Source of the DNA: a virus
IMG/VR virus record: IMGVR_UViG_3300025000_000148
Coordinates: 1 to 50,309 of that record
Length of the DNA: 50,309 nucleotides
Direction: 5' to 3' (one strand)
A program made the position numbers and the translations under genes. Positions 7,021-14,084 of this stretch are shown one piece after another. The notes under the pieces were generated by a model. That model saw only the letters and a program-made list of their open reading frames with translations, did no database searches and was not told the origin of the DNA. Each line of letters starts with the position of its first letter. Position 1 is the first letter of the stretch.

Positions 7021-7648
7021 CGTCGTCTCCGTAAGCGCACTCGGTGTACTCCGGATCCGTCAGCACCCGCAGCCGCTCGACTGCCGACTCGATATCGCCG
7101 GGCATCCGCACATCGTTCTCGAAGATGCACTCGTGGACCTTCGCCACCAGTGCGGCGATCTCGTGCTCCGGCTTCTCGAACGCCCCTGCGCGGTGCTCGC
7201 ACTCGCCGCCGAACTCGCAGCACTTGAACCCTGCGCAGGGGCCCCAGGAGCAGGTCTCGGGGTCGCGGGTCACACGCATGTCGAGCGCTTTGATCTCCTT
7301 GCTCACCCGCTCGGCGAGTTCCGCGCAGGCATCTGCCAGCGCGCTACTAATCTGCGAGTGTGCGGTCAATACTCCGAGTGTCCGGTTGATCCCTGCCGTA
7401 GCGTCCTCGGCGGTGAAGCCCACCGCCCCCACCTTCGATGCCGCGTGAGCGATCTCGCCAAGCCGCCCCTGTGGCGGGTTCACGGGGTCAGGGTCGCTCG
7501 TCGGCTGGTACCCGCCGCGCTTCTCGGCAAGTGCTTCGAGCTGGTCGAGCGCCTTGAGTGCCTTCGGGGTCGGCTTGCAGTGCAGCAGCCGAGCGCTCGT
7601 CTCGATCTCATCCCGCACCTGTTGTGCGAGTCTTCGTGCCTTGCTCAC
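7013..7648 (-). CDS. Hypothetical protein with a cysteine cluster
   Basis: 211 residues from a GTG behind GAGGAGG. The first 130 residues are helical and charged. A cluster CSWGPCAGFKCCEFGGECEH near 140-160 could hold one or two zinc ions or an iron-sulphur centre. The tail is again helical. No recognised family. It belongs to the early unit read from the promoter near 8.64 kb. Confidence 0.7.
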   Translation of the reverse strand: MSKARRLAQQVRDEIETSARLLHCKPTPKALKALDQLEALAEKRGGYQPTSDPDPVNPPQGRLGEIAHAASKVGAVGFTAEDATAGINRTLGVLTAHSQISSALADACAELAERVSKEIKALDMRVTRDPETCSWGPCAGFKCCEFGGECEHRAGAFEKPEHEIAALVAKVHECIFENDVRMPGDIESAVERLRVLTDPEYTECAYGDDDA

Positions 7649-7650
7649 AG

Positions 7651-7764
7651 CTACCTCCTCGGCTTCTTCGCGCTCTTGCGCGCGACGTGTGCGGCGTGAC
7701 GGGTGCGCTCGCGTTCCTTGCGCTCGCGTGCCTGGCGGATCTCGGTCGTCTCCTCGATCGTCAT
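7651..7764 (-). CDS. Short highly basic protein
   Basis: 37 residues, MTIEETTEIRQARERKERER, then RHAAHVARKSAKKPRR. A good Shine-Dalgarno (AAGGAGG) precedes the ATG. The stop lies 2 bases before the GTG of the next gene, inside its Shine-Dalgarno, so the two are coupled. The basic tail suggests nucleic acid binding; no family is recognisable at this length. Confidence 0.55.
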   Translation of the reverse strand: MTIEETTEIRQARERKERERTRHAAHVARKSAKKPRR

Positions 7765-7789
7765 CGCGTTTCCTCCTTCGGTCGTGCGG

Positions 7790-8047
7790 TCAGATGATCG
7801 TCCAGCGGGTGATTACCTGGGGCTCGGTGACGTCGGATACCAGGTTGCGGAGTTCTCCGAGGTCGCTCCAGTTGATGTCGGCGATGTCGCGCCGAGCCTC
7901 CGTCACCTCGGCGAGGAAGTGCTCGGGCTTGCCATCGTAGATGCTCTCGGCGGTCAGGGTGACGGCCTGGAAGATGCCGAGCGCGATGACGCGGCAGTGG
8001 ATCTCCTCTCCGGTGCTGGTGACTGCGACGGTCGTGTAGAGGTTCAT
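7790..8047 (-). CDS. Hypothetical protein, 85 residues
   Basis: The ATG (or a GTG one codon earlier) follows GCGGAAGGTGAGG, which overlaps the end of the previous gene. The sequence alternates strands and helices (MNLYTTVAVTSTGEEIHCRV...) and ends QVITRWTII. It shares short similarity with the upstream 85-residue protein (VIALGIF against IKALGML), so they may be paralogues. Function unknown. Confidence 0.65.
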   Translation of the reverse strand: MNLYTTVAVTSTGEEIHCRVIALGIFQAVTLTAESIYDGKPEHFLAEVTEARRDIADINWSDLGELRNLVSDVTEPQVITRWTII

Positions 8048-8052
8048 CACCC

Positions 8053-8310
8053 TCACCTTCCGCTCAGTGCGTGCTCGGGCTGGACAAGACCGGCGGCGAT
8101 GGCGATGCGCGTGCCCTGCTCGCTTTCCAGCGGCCAGCAGTCGGGGATGTGCTTGCCGTGGCGGTGGGTGTGGCATTCGGCCGGGAGCATGCCGAGCGCT
8201 TTGATCTCCATGCCGAACTCGGTATCAGCCTCGACCTCGACGAGTCCGCAGACCCGCTTCTTCTTCCCGCCCTCGGTGATGGTCCCCGCGATGAGGTATG
8301 TGCCCTTCAT
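8053..8310 (-). CDS. Hypothetical protein, 85 residues
   Basis: Starts MKGTYLIAGTITEGGKKKRV after a strong AAGGAGG. The leader from Shine-Dalgarno to start is nearly identical to that of the next gene upstream. The middle has AECHTHRHGKHIPDC, a His/Cys cluster that might bind metal. A perfect GCAA-loop hairpin stands just before its ribosome site. Function unknown. Confidence 0.65.
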   Translation of the reverse strand: MKGTYLIAGTITEGGKKKRVCGLVEVEADTEFGMEIKALGMLPAECHTHRHGKHIPDCWPLESEQGTRIAIAAGLVQPEHALSGR

Positions 8311-8325
8311 GGTCGTCCTCCTTCT

Positions 8326-8343
8326 GGGGGGCTTGCGCCCCCC
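8326..8343 (-). other. GNRA-loop hairpin ahead of a ribosome-binding site
   Basis: On the coding strand GGGGGGC-GCAA-GCCCCCC forms a perfect 7-bp GC stem with a GNRA tetraloop. The Shine-Dalgarno of the next gene starts 3 bases after it. No U-tract follows, so it is more likely a processing, stability or translation-control element than a terminator. Confidence 0.5.
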
Positions 8344-8356
8344 GGGGTTGGGGCTC

Positions 8357-8587
8357 TTAGCGGGGGTCGCCCTCGACCAGGTAGGCGACCTGCATCCAGA
8401 AGTCCGGGTCGCTGTCACTGGTGGCGACCACAAGATGTGTGTATGGTGCCCACCCCAGGACTTCGCGCACTTCGTGGTTCTCGAACTCGTAGACGCTCTC
8501 CATGAGGCTTTCGTCTACCTCGAACGGCTCGTTGACAATCTCGATCCGATCGGTGTGCTCGTCGTACTTGATTTGTGTGGCTTTCAT
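8357..8587 (-). CDS. Hypothetical protein, first gene of the early unit
   Basis: 76 residues, MKATQIKYDEHTDRIEIVNE..., acidic, ending in YLVEGDPR. A strong Shine-Dalgarno (GGAGGAGGACGACC) precedes the ATG. It is the promoter-proximal gene, about 35 bases from the -10 of the TTGACA/TATAGT promoter. Phages often put host-takeover or regulatory proteins here, but the sequence itself shows no motif. Confidence 0.65.
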   Translation of the reverse strand: MKATQIKYDEHTDRIEIVNEPFEVDESLMESVYEFENHEVREVLGWAPYTHLVVATSDSDPDFWMQVAYLVEGDPR

Positions 8588-8622
8588 GGTCGTCCTCCTC
8601 CGTTGTCCTGCGGTCATCTATC

Positions 8623-8650
8623 ACTATACTCGTTGCGTGGACGGTGTCAA
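8623..8650 (-). promoter_or_regulatory. Early promoter (TTGACA / 16 bp / TATAGT)
   Basis: On the minus strand, TTGACA at 8650-8645 and TATAGT at 8628-8623 are separated by 16 bases. This is close to a vegetative sigma consensus and is the best promoter in the window. It reads into the early/replication block. Its -35 lies in TTGACACCGTC, a motif that recurs near 42.43 and 50.06 kb. Confidence 0.75.
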
Positions 8651-8675
8651 CGCTTTGTTTCTCTGGGAAGCACGA

Positions 8676-8705
8676 AGCCCGCAGGATGGGGGATCGCTGC
8701 GGGCT
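8676..8705 (-). other. Nine-base inverted repeat between lysis terminator and early promoter
   Basis: AGCCCGCAG and CTGCGGGCT, perfect arms with a 12-base loop. It lies about 25 bases upstream of the early -35 and downstream of the late terminator. It could be a second terminator hairpin (followed by TTCGTGCTTCCC) or an operator for the early promoter. The rest of the 8588-8840 gap holds the promoter and the terminator and no supported gene. Confidence 0.45.
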
Positions 8706-8808
8706 CCGCCCGGATCGGGCGATTCGCCGCTCAGTCGCAGGGCCGGGGGTGGCCGCGCCTGAAAATCGCCAGCCCGACCTTACCGCTATTTCAGCGGACA
8801 ACGCAAGA

Positions 8809-8832
8809 GGGACCCCGGTTTCCCGAGGCCCC
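8809..8832 (-). terminator. Late-operon terminator after the holin-like gene
   Basis: On the coding strand GGGGCCTCGG-GAAA-CCGGGGTCCC: a 10-bp stem (two G-U pairs) with a GAAA loop, followed by TCTTGCGTTG. It starts 9 bases after the stop of the last lysis gene. It should end the late transcript and protect the early promoter from read-through. The U-tract is short, so it may need a factor. Confidence 0.65.
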
Positions 8833-8840
8833 CCGCCGTC

Positions 8841-9221
8841 CTAGAAGTTGAACGCATCCGGGTATCGTGCCCTCCACCATGCAGCCAGGGCCAGGCCAGC
8901 GGCTCCGCCTACTGTGGCGGCCGCCTCGCCGGTCACACCGAGCGACATCAGGAGCGGTGCGCTCACCAGGCCCAGCACGATTCCAATGACGACGACGACA
9001 CCCTGCATCAGTGTTCTGATCAGGTTGGCCGGGTTGTCCGGCTCGAACTCCTGTTTGCGCCACCAGGCCGCTACGCCGAGTGCGACCGTGCCGAGAACGA
9101 CCGACCACACCGGCGAGACCCCCGTGGACTGCCACCAGCTCTCAGTCATCATGGGCAGCAACGCCCCGATGACGACGATCAGAGCGGCGACAAGCGTGCG
9201 CCCTACATTGCGCCAGTCCAT
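8841..9221 (-). CDS. Holin-like multi-span membrane protein
   Basis: 126 residues after a GGGAGG ribosome site. There are four hydrophobic segments, near 9-25, 38-53, 70-90 and 96-114. Two similar halves each end in AAWWR (AAWWRKQEFEPDNP and AAWWRARYPDAFNF), which suggests an internal duplication. It follows directly after the endolysin, the usual place of a holin. It would form the membrane lesion that releases the endolysin and times lysis. It is not matched to a named holin class. Confidence 0.7.
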   Translation of the reverse strand: MDWRNVGRTLVAALIVVIGALLPMMTESWWQSTGVSPVWSVVLGTVALGVAAWWRKQEFEPDNPANLIRTLMQGVVVVIGIVLGLVSAPLLMSLGVTGEAAATVGGAAGLALAAWWRARYPDAFNF

Positions 9222-9243
9222 CTATCGACCTCCCTCTTGTCGT

Positions 9244-9942
9244 CTAGCGCTTCTCTATCTCCTTGAACGAGCCCTCGTAGGTCTTGATGACCCGGATGTG
9301 CTCGATGAAGGCAGTGAACCCTTCGAGCTGTTTGACGAGCGCTGGCGCGAACTCCTCGCGCGCATGCACCCACATCTCCCCGGGCGTCACCGCGTCCTTC
9401 CACATGCCCCGCCCGTCGGCGATCTTCTTGACCGTCTCGAGGTTCACGTCCGACCCGGACACAATGACCCAGCGGCAGTTCAGCTTCACGTCTTCCACCT
9501 CCTTTGCGTCCAGGAAGAACCGGCACGTCGCGAGGGTCAGGCGGTTCCCAGCCTGACGCGTGAGTTCGATGTGCAGATGATCGTAGTGGGGATGCGTGCC
9601 GGTGTACTCGCGCCCGTTCGGAGACGATGCCGAGTAGATACGGCGGTTGAAGATGACGCACTGCACCTGCAGCTCGGGCCCAAACTCCCCAAGCCGGCTG
9701 ATGATCTCGTTGCCCGCCTCGAGCGCGTAGGCGGTGGGGCGGCCGTTGTAGGTCGGGGTCATGATGTCGACGGCACGGCCCTCGCCATGGGTGGACGTGG
9801 TAGACCCGACCACGGTACGGCAGTTGTAGATCCCGCCCGACCGCACGGTGTAGTTCTCGAGGATCCACGCCAGCAGTGCCATGGCGCCGGGTTCAGGGGC
9901 GCCGGTGCAGTGTGTCGCGCCTTCCCACGGTGCCCATCTCAT
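9244..9942 (-). CDS. Endolysin, M15-like peptidase
   Basis: 232 residues from an ATG that overlaps the stop of the small membrane protein upstream (ATGA). STHGEGRAVDI (H52, D59) and HPHYDHLHIEL (H122, H124) give the S-x-H-x6-D ... H-x-H zinc site of LAS/M15-type peptidases, which cut D-amino-acid bonds in peptidoglycan cross-links. The C-terminal 100 residues are helical and charged and carry no known wall-binding repeat. There is no signal peptide, so export should depend on the adjacent holin-like protein. Confidence 0.85.
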   Translation of the reverse strand: MRWAPWEGATHCTGAPEPGAMALLAWILENYTVRSGGIYNCRTVVGSTTSTHGEGRAVDIMTPTYNGRPTAYALEAGNEIISRLGEFGPELQVQCVIFNRRIYSASSPNGREYTGTHPHYDHLHIELTRQAGNRLTLATCRFFLDAKEVEDVKLNCRWVIVSGSDVNLETVKKIADGRGMWKDAVTPGEMWVHAREEFAPALVKQLEGFTAFIEHIRVIKTYEGSFKEIEKR

Positions 9943-10061
9943 CGCTGCCACCTGCTCGCCATGATGCCGATCGCGCAGAGCGCAACGAAAACGAGGAGGA
10001 GGACCGGGGCGTGCTCGAGGAAGAACTGTACCTCATCGAGAGCCAGATAGTCGGCCCACAT
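9939..10061 (-). CDS. Small membrane protein of the lysis cassette
   Basis: 40 residues: an acidic N-terminus (MWADYLALDEVQFFLEH), one hydrophobic helix (APVLLLVFVALCAIGIM), then a basic tail (ASRWQR). Its stop overlaps the endolysin start. The topology would suit an antiholin, pinholin or regulatory membrane peptide working with the holin-like protein. The role is inferred from position. Confidence 0.6.
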   Translation of the reverse strand: MWADYLALDEVQFFLEHAPVLLLVFVALCAIGIMASRWQR

Positions 10062-10063
10062 GG

Positions 10064-10225
10064 CTAGGCCTCCTCGCTCAGGTCGACGACCTCGCCCGGG
10101 GCCGCGTAGATGGCTTCGAGGCCTTCGGTGTCATCCCCGCCTTCGAGGGCGTTGCTGCCTTCACCCTCATCCGTCTCGAGGCGCTGCTCGAGCGGCACCT
10201 CTGCGATCTCGCCAGTGTCTTTCAT
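10064..10225 (-). CDS. Small acidic protein
   Basis: 53 residues, MKDTGEIAEVPLEQRLETDE..., strongly acidic, without cysteines or hydrophobic helices. A clear Shine-Dalgarno (AAAGGAG) precedes the ATG, and the stop is 2 bases before the next start. It sits between the coiled-coil membrane protein and the small membrane protein. Function unknown. Confidence 0.6.
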   Translation of the reverse strand: MKDTGEIAEVPLEQRLETDEGEGSNALEGGDDTEGLEAIYAAPGEVVDLSEEA

Positions 10226-10252
10226 CGTCGCTCCTTTCCGTGGGGACCGTCC

Positions 10253-10705
10253 TTACAGATCGTCCGGGTCTATCGTCGGCTGCTGCCTACGCCGGTCTCC
10301 TGAATCCACGTTAGGACATGTGGCCGCCTTTGCACAGAAGCTCATCGTCGTGACGGTGAGGACGAGTGCGGTATAGGCGGATTCAGAGGTCTTCACGCGC
10401 TCCTCGAGGTCGGCGAAACGCTTCTCGTTCCGTTCCTCTAAGCGTCTCTCGCGATCTCGCCATTCTCGACGTTCTTCCTTGATCTCGGCTTCACGTTCGT
10501 CCCGGTGCTGGCGCAGAAGGTCGATGGTCAGTTTGGCGTCTTCGTTGGCCTGGGTCTTCTCGGTGACCTGTACCTCGCGCTCGGTAAGCTCGACCTCACG
10601 AACGCCTTTCTTAGCGTCGTAGCGTCCCTTGACCGCCAGGAGAATGAGCGATCCGGCCGCGATAAGGACCGAGAATGTCGTGATCACTTGGTCCGTGGTC
10701 ATCAT
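10253..10705 (-). CDS. Membrane-anchored coiled-coil protein, spanin-like
   Basis: 150 residues. A hydrophobic segment at about 8-25 (ITTFSVLIAAGSLILLAV) is followed by a long charged coiled coil (about 30-108, rich in Glu, Arg and Lys). A second hydrophobic patch near 112-130 (YTALVLTVTTMSF) comes before a CAKAATC pair. This resembles inner-membrane spanins (Rz) or other lysis-associated coiled-coil proteins. Gram-positive phages do not need spanins, so a different structural role is possible. It is the first gene after the 10.74-kb promoter-like repeat. Confidence 0.6.
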   Translation of the reverse strand: MMTTDQVITTFSVLIAAGSLILLAVKGRYDAKKGVREVELTEREVQVTEKTQANEDAKLTIDLLRQHRDEREAEIKEERREWRDRERRLEERNEKRFADLEERVKTSESAYTALVLTVTTMSFCAKAATCPNVDSGDRRRQQPTIDPDDL

Positions 10706-10733
10706 CGGTGGCGACTCCTCCCGGTGGTTTTCC

Positions 10734-10752
10734 TTGCTTCAAAGTCTAGCAC
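10734..10752 (-). promoter_or_regulatory. Late-promoter-like 19-base motif, copy 1
   Basis: The coding strand reads GTGCTAGACTTTGAAGCAA. It contains TGCTAGACT, an extended -10, with no clear -35. The same 19 bases, with one change, occur at 30990-31008. Here it lies in the 59-base gap before the lysis genes, where a promoter is plausible. A phage activator or a host sigma factor with relaxed -35 needs could read it. Confidence 0.45.
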
Positions 10753-10764
10753 GCAGGTATTTCG

Positions 10765-12258
10765 CTACCCTTGCGCTCTCGGACTGTAGCCCCAGCTCCC
10801 CGCCCGCAATGGCAGGCGCGCCAGCGCGATCTCGAGCGAGTCCGGCGAGGTATCGAGCGATAGAGCCGCCTCGCCTTGGCTGAGCGAGTATCCGATCAGC
10901 CTAGGTGTGGTGCGCTTCGCCAACCCGTCGACGGCCACGAGCTCGCCGCACAAGAGGTGCTCGAGCGGTACGCGGGTATTGGTCTCGTAGTCGCGCACCC
11001 ACCGGACCGGGATGGTGCCGGACTGGCGCCCGTAGGCGCGCTCGGCAAGTGCGATCGTGCCGAGACGCGTCGCTACCGTTGTAGACGACGTGTCGGCGCT
11101 GATCTCGATCCACTGCTCCTGGCCGATGGTGGTGAGATAGCTCGCTGCCGCGGCCACGGTGAGCGTCCTGGGGGCTCCTGATTCGTCGCGGTAGCGCACC
11201 AGCGCGTGGGTGGCGGCGTCCGATATCGACACGGTGCCGAAGTCATCCGCTCCGGTCTCGGAGACATCGATGCGGTACTTGGGCGTGGACGGGAGCGCAT
11301 CGAAGACCCCGGCCATCCTCTGCCGCTTGCCGTATGCAGCCCTGCGATATGACCAACGGCTGGCCTGGTAGCGCAGAAGCTGCTCGAACCATGCGCCCAT
11401 GTCGCCGGCCGGAAGGATGAGGGGCTCGATCACGTCCCCGATATCCGCTATCTGGACCCCGTCCGTGACCGCGTGGGTGGGTGCCTCGTCGAGGATGGCA
11501 CCGATCACGTTGGCCGGACTGATGTCTGTCACCCCGTCCACACCGTAGACCTTGATCTGCACGCGTACGATACGGTCGCGTGTCCCCGCATCTCCCGAGT
11601 ACCGCGCCTGGACGCTGATAACGTCGTGGGACTCGTCGATCTGCTTGGTGTAGGTTCCGCTCAGAGCGCCCGAGCCGTCTGCTGCAATGACCTCCGAATA
11701 CGCCCATGCCCCGCCCGCCTCGTGGCCCGTGGCCTCCACCAGGTCGTAGGTGTCCCAGTAGAGCGTGATCCGCTCGTCTGTCGTTGGCCGGGCCCACGCT
11801 ATCACGACGTAGCTCTTTCCCGCCGCTTCCTTGCGGTAGTACACGCCGTTGGTGTCACCGACCGCTGCGGTCCCGCGACCGATGAACCGGATGTATGGCC
11901 CGTCTGCCTGTATGCGCCAGAACTCCGTGGCCCTGCCGGTGTTGGTCAGCTCGTGCCAGGCACTCGTGGATGTGTCGCAAAGACGCATCTCGCTTCGCAG
12001 CACGGTCGCGAACGGGCGCTGCAATCCATCGGCGCGGATCTCATCGCGGGAAGCATCGACCACGAACCCGTCCCAGGCGATGCCCCACGGCCCGTACCCC
12101 TCCAGTCTTCCGCCGGGAGCGACGAGCTTGTCCACTTCCGCGATGCGCCCCGGTACCTCGGCGAAGGAAGGGCCGCCGAAGACATGCCAGGCGAACGTGG
12201 CGTCCGAGACATCGATCAGGCGCGCGCCGCCGCTGGTGGGCTTGAGGACCCCGATCAT
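10765..12258 (-). CDS. Minor tail protein, probable tail-tip or host-contact
   Basis: 497 residues; the ATG overlaps the preceding stop (ATGA). It begins MIGVLKPTSGGARLIDVSDATFAWHVFGG and is rich in strands throughout. A DRIVRVQIKVYGVDGVTDISP segment and a C-terminal part with RNTRVP-like loops resemble minor tail proteins of siphoviruses. It is the last tail gene before the lysis block and follows the distal-tail-like gene, the usual place of a tail-associated receptor-binding or baseplate protein. No enzymatic motif found. Confidence 0.65.
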   Translation of the reverse strand: MIGVLKPTSGGARLIDVSDATFAWHVFGGPSFAEVPGRIAEVDKLVAPGGRLEGYGPWGIAWDGFVVDASRDEIRADGLQRPFATVLRSEMRLCDTSTSAWHELTNTGRATEFWRIQADGPYIRFIGRGTAAVGDTNGVYYRKEAAGKSYVVIAWARPTTDERITLYWDTYDLVEATGHEAGGAWAYSEVIAADGSGALSGTYTKQIDESHDVISVQARYSGDAGTRDRIVRVQIKVYGVDGVTDISPANVIGAILDEAPTHAVTDGVQIADIGDVIEPLILPAGDMGAWFEQLLRYQASRWSYRRAAYGKRQRMAGVFDALPSTPKYRIDVSETGADDFGTVSISDAATHALVRYRDESGAPRTLTVAAAASYLTTIGQEQWIEISADTSSTTVATRLGTIALAERAYGRQSGTIPVRWVRDYETNTRVPLEHLLCGELVAVDGLAKRTTPRLIGYSLSQGEAALSLDTSPDSLEIALARLPLRAGSWGYSPRAQG

Positions 12259-14084
12259 GACGGCTCCGGGAGGATACCCCTCAAGTCGAGGTAGACCTCG
12301 TTCCAGCGGACGCGGAACAACCCGCCGCCGGGGGCTGCGTCGCCCGGTGTCTCGGCATCCACGAGAACCGCGCAGTCCCCGGGCCATAGTCTCGGCCAGC
12401 CATTGAGGGGAAGTGCGCTCGTGAGCACGGAGGGGTCGACTCCCTCGTCGGTGCCGTCGTTGGCATACGCGTAGATGTCGCGCTCCTGCACGGGTCCGGG
12501 GGTGAAGTCGGCCAGGAACCCCGCATCCCCCGCGCCGGTGTCACGCTCCACGATCATCGCGCCGCCCTTGGTGGGGAGGATCGCGACGTAATCGAGGTAG
12601 CCGTACTTGTTCGACTCCGCGCTAGAGGCGAGGATCTGCATCTTGGCACTTGAGTCGAACGGGACCCGCCCATACACCGCAAAGCGCACGTCGTAATCCG
12701 TGTCCATCGTCAGGGTCGCCCCTGCTGATCTTGACGAGCAGGCACCGAACGACCCGCCCGAGTACGCGCTAGGCGTAACCAGGCGCAGGTTCACGATCGG
12801 CTGCGGCCCAGAGTAGTACCCGATGAACGGCAGGAGCGCGTAGGTCACTCCCGCCTCCAATGTCGGCGAGTACAGCGAGACGAAGTCGACATTGGTATTC
12901 GTCACGTCAGCCTCTGGGTAGACCTGCGCGGAATCCACCACCGTGTCCAGCTTCCCGCCTACGACTTTCCACACCACGAGCGAGAGCAGAAGGTTCGTTG
13001 CCCCGTTGAGGGCGATGTCGAGATAGAGCGGGTAGTTCGTGGCCCGGAAAGATGCCTCAGGGGTGAAGGTCTGCACCTTGTACGGGTAAGGGACTTCGTC
13101 CAGCAGGTCGGTTTGAGCCGTCCCCGTCGCCTGCGATATCTGCGCGATGTCCGGCCCGTAGCCGCTTCCCCCGGTGAGTTTCGGCACGTTGCCCGCAGGA
13201 ATCCTCAAGGGCCGCTCCGAGAACACCACAGAGCGCCAGGCGGCCGCCTCCGATATGACCGGCTCGGAATCCACCGACGCGGTCCCTCCGAGCCCGGAGC
13301 CGGTGATCAGCGAGCGGGCCTTGGCGGTCATGCCCGTAGCCGCGACAGCGGTGTGCTTCATGCGCGCGATCGCCACGAAGTCCCCGCGATGGACGTTGGG
13401 GTCCAGCGCGTCGGCGGTGCCGATCAGCGCAGGGGTTGAGGTCATCGTGATCCGCGCGGCCGCCCCTCCGAGCGCCGTGGCATCCGCGACCCCGCTGTAG
13501 TCTTGGGTCAGAGCCAGTCCCGTCGTCGCGTCGGGAAACACGCCGAGCGCCATCATGGTCGTTTGCTGGGTGGCCACTACCGCCCACTCGGTACGTGCGG
13601 CCTTGTCCCCACCGATGGTGGGAGGGGTGAGCACTGCGGGGAACGCGGTGATCGTATCGGCGTCTTCCTTGGTGGGGATGAGCCACTCGGGGCGGCAGGT
13701 GAGCGTGAGCGTGATCGCAGCGCAGTCCTCTTCCACGACCGGCTCTGAATACACCGCATGGATGATCTCGGCCCAGGCCGAGAGTTCCCCGTTGGTGACC
13801 TTCACGATCGCGTCGCTGGCGTCCGCCGCTGTGTGGAGCAGGTCGATGTTGGGCCGCCGTACCGAGGCGGTGCCGAGCACCAGGAGCGGGAACTCATGCT
13901 CGAGCAGTTCGTGGGTGACTTCCTTGTCCCAGTCGTACTCAGTGCCCCCCGCCGCTATGTGGTCTGCGTACTCGCTTGTGGGTTCTGCCTTGCCCCACTC
14001 GGCGCCGCGGTAGAGCTCGAAGTCCGGATACGAGGTGATCTCGACCGCGACCCCGCCGCCGATGATGTGGATCTGCACGCTCAC
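12255..14084 (-). CDS. Distal tail / minor tail protein
   Basis: 609 residues from a GTG overlapping the tape measure stop (GTGA). The opening MSVQIHIIGGGVAVEITSYPDFELYRGAEWG and its position right after the tape measure fit a distal tail (Dit-like) or baseplate hub protein. The middle (about 330-480) is rich in Tyr, Val and Thr and looks like a jelly-roll carbohydrate-binding module (FTPEASFRATNYPLYLDIALNGATN...). It probably joins the tail tube to the host-contact protein. Confidence 0.65.
   Translation of the reverse strand: MSVQIHIIGGGVAVEITSYPDFELYRGAEWGKAEPTSEYADHIAAGGTEYDWDKEVTHELLEHEFPLLVLGTASVRRPNIDLLHTAADASDAIVKVTNGELSAWAEIIHAVYSEPVVEEDCAAITLTLTCRPEWLIPTKEDADTITAFPAVLTPPTIGGDKAARTEWAVVATQQTTMMALGVFPDATTGLALTQDYSGVADATALGGAAARITMTSTPALIGTADALDPNVHRGDFVAIARMKHTAVAATGMTAKARSLITGSGLGGTASVDSEPVISEAAAWRSVVFSERPLRIPAGNVPKLTGGSGYGPDIAQISQATGTAQTDLLDEVPYPYKVQTFTPEASFRATNYPLYLDIALNGATNLLLSLVVWKVVGGKLDTVVDSAQVYPEADVTNTNVDFVSLYSPTLEAGVTYALLPFIGYYSGPQPIVNLRLVTPSAYSGGSFGACSSRSAGATLTMDTDYDVRFAVYGRVPFDSSAKMQILASSAESNKYGYLDYVAILPTKGGAMIVERDTGAGDAGFLADFTPGPVQERDIYAYANDGTDEGVDPSVLTSALPLNGWPRLWPGDCAVLVDAETPGDAAPGGGLFRVRWNEVYLDLRGILPEPS

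Noticed and set aside
9244-9951. GTG at 9951 as endolysin start
   Set aside because: The ATG three codons on overlaps the stop of the coupled membrane peptide (ATGA) and has the better-placed AGGTGG.
10765-12387. Longer version of the minor tail protein starting in the preceding gene
   Set aside because: The extra 43 residues are Arg- and Gly-rich out-of-frame reading of the upstream gene; the ATG at 12258 overlaps the stop and gives a natural start.
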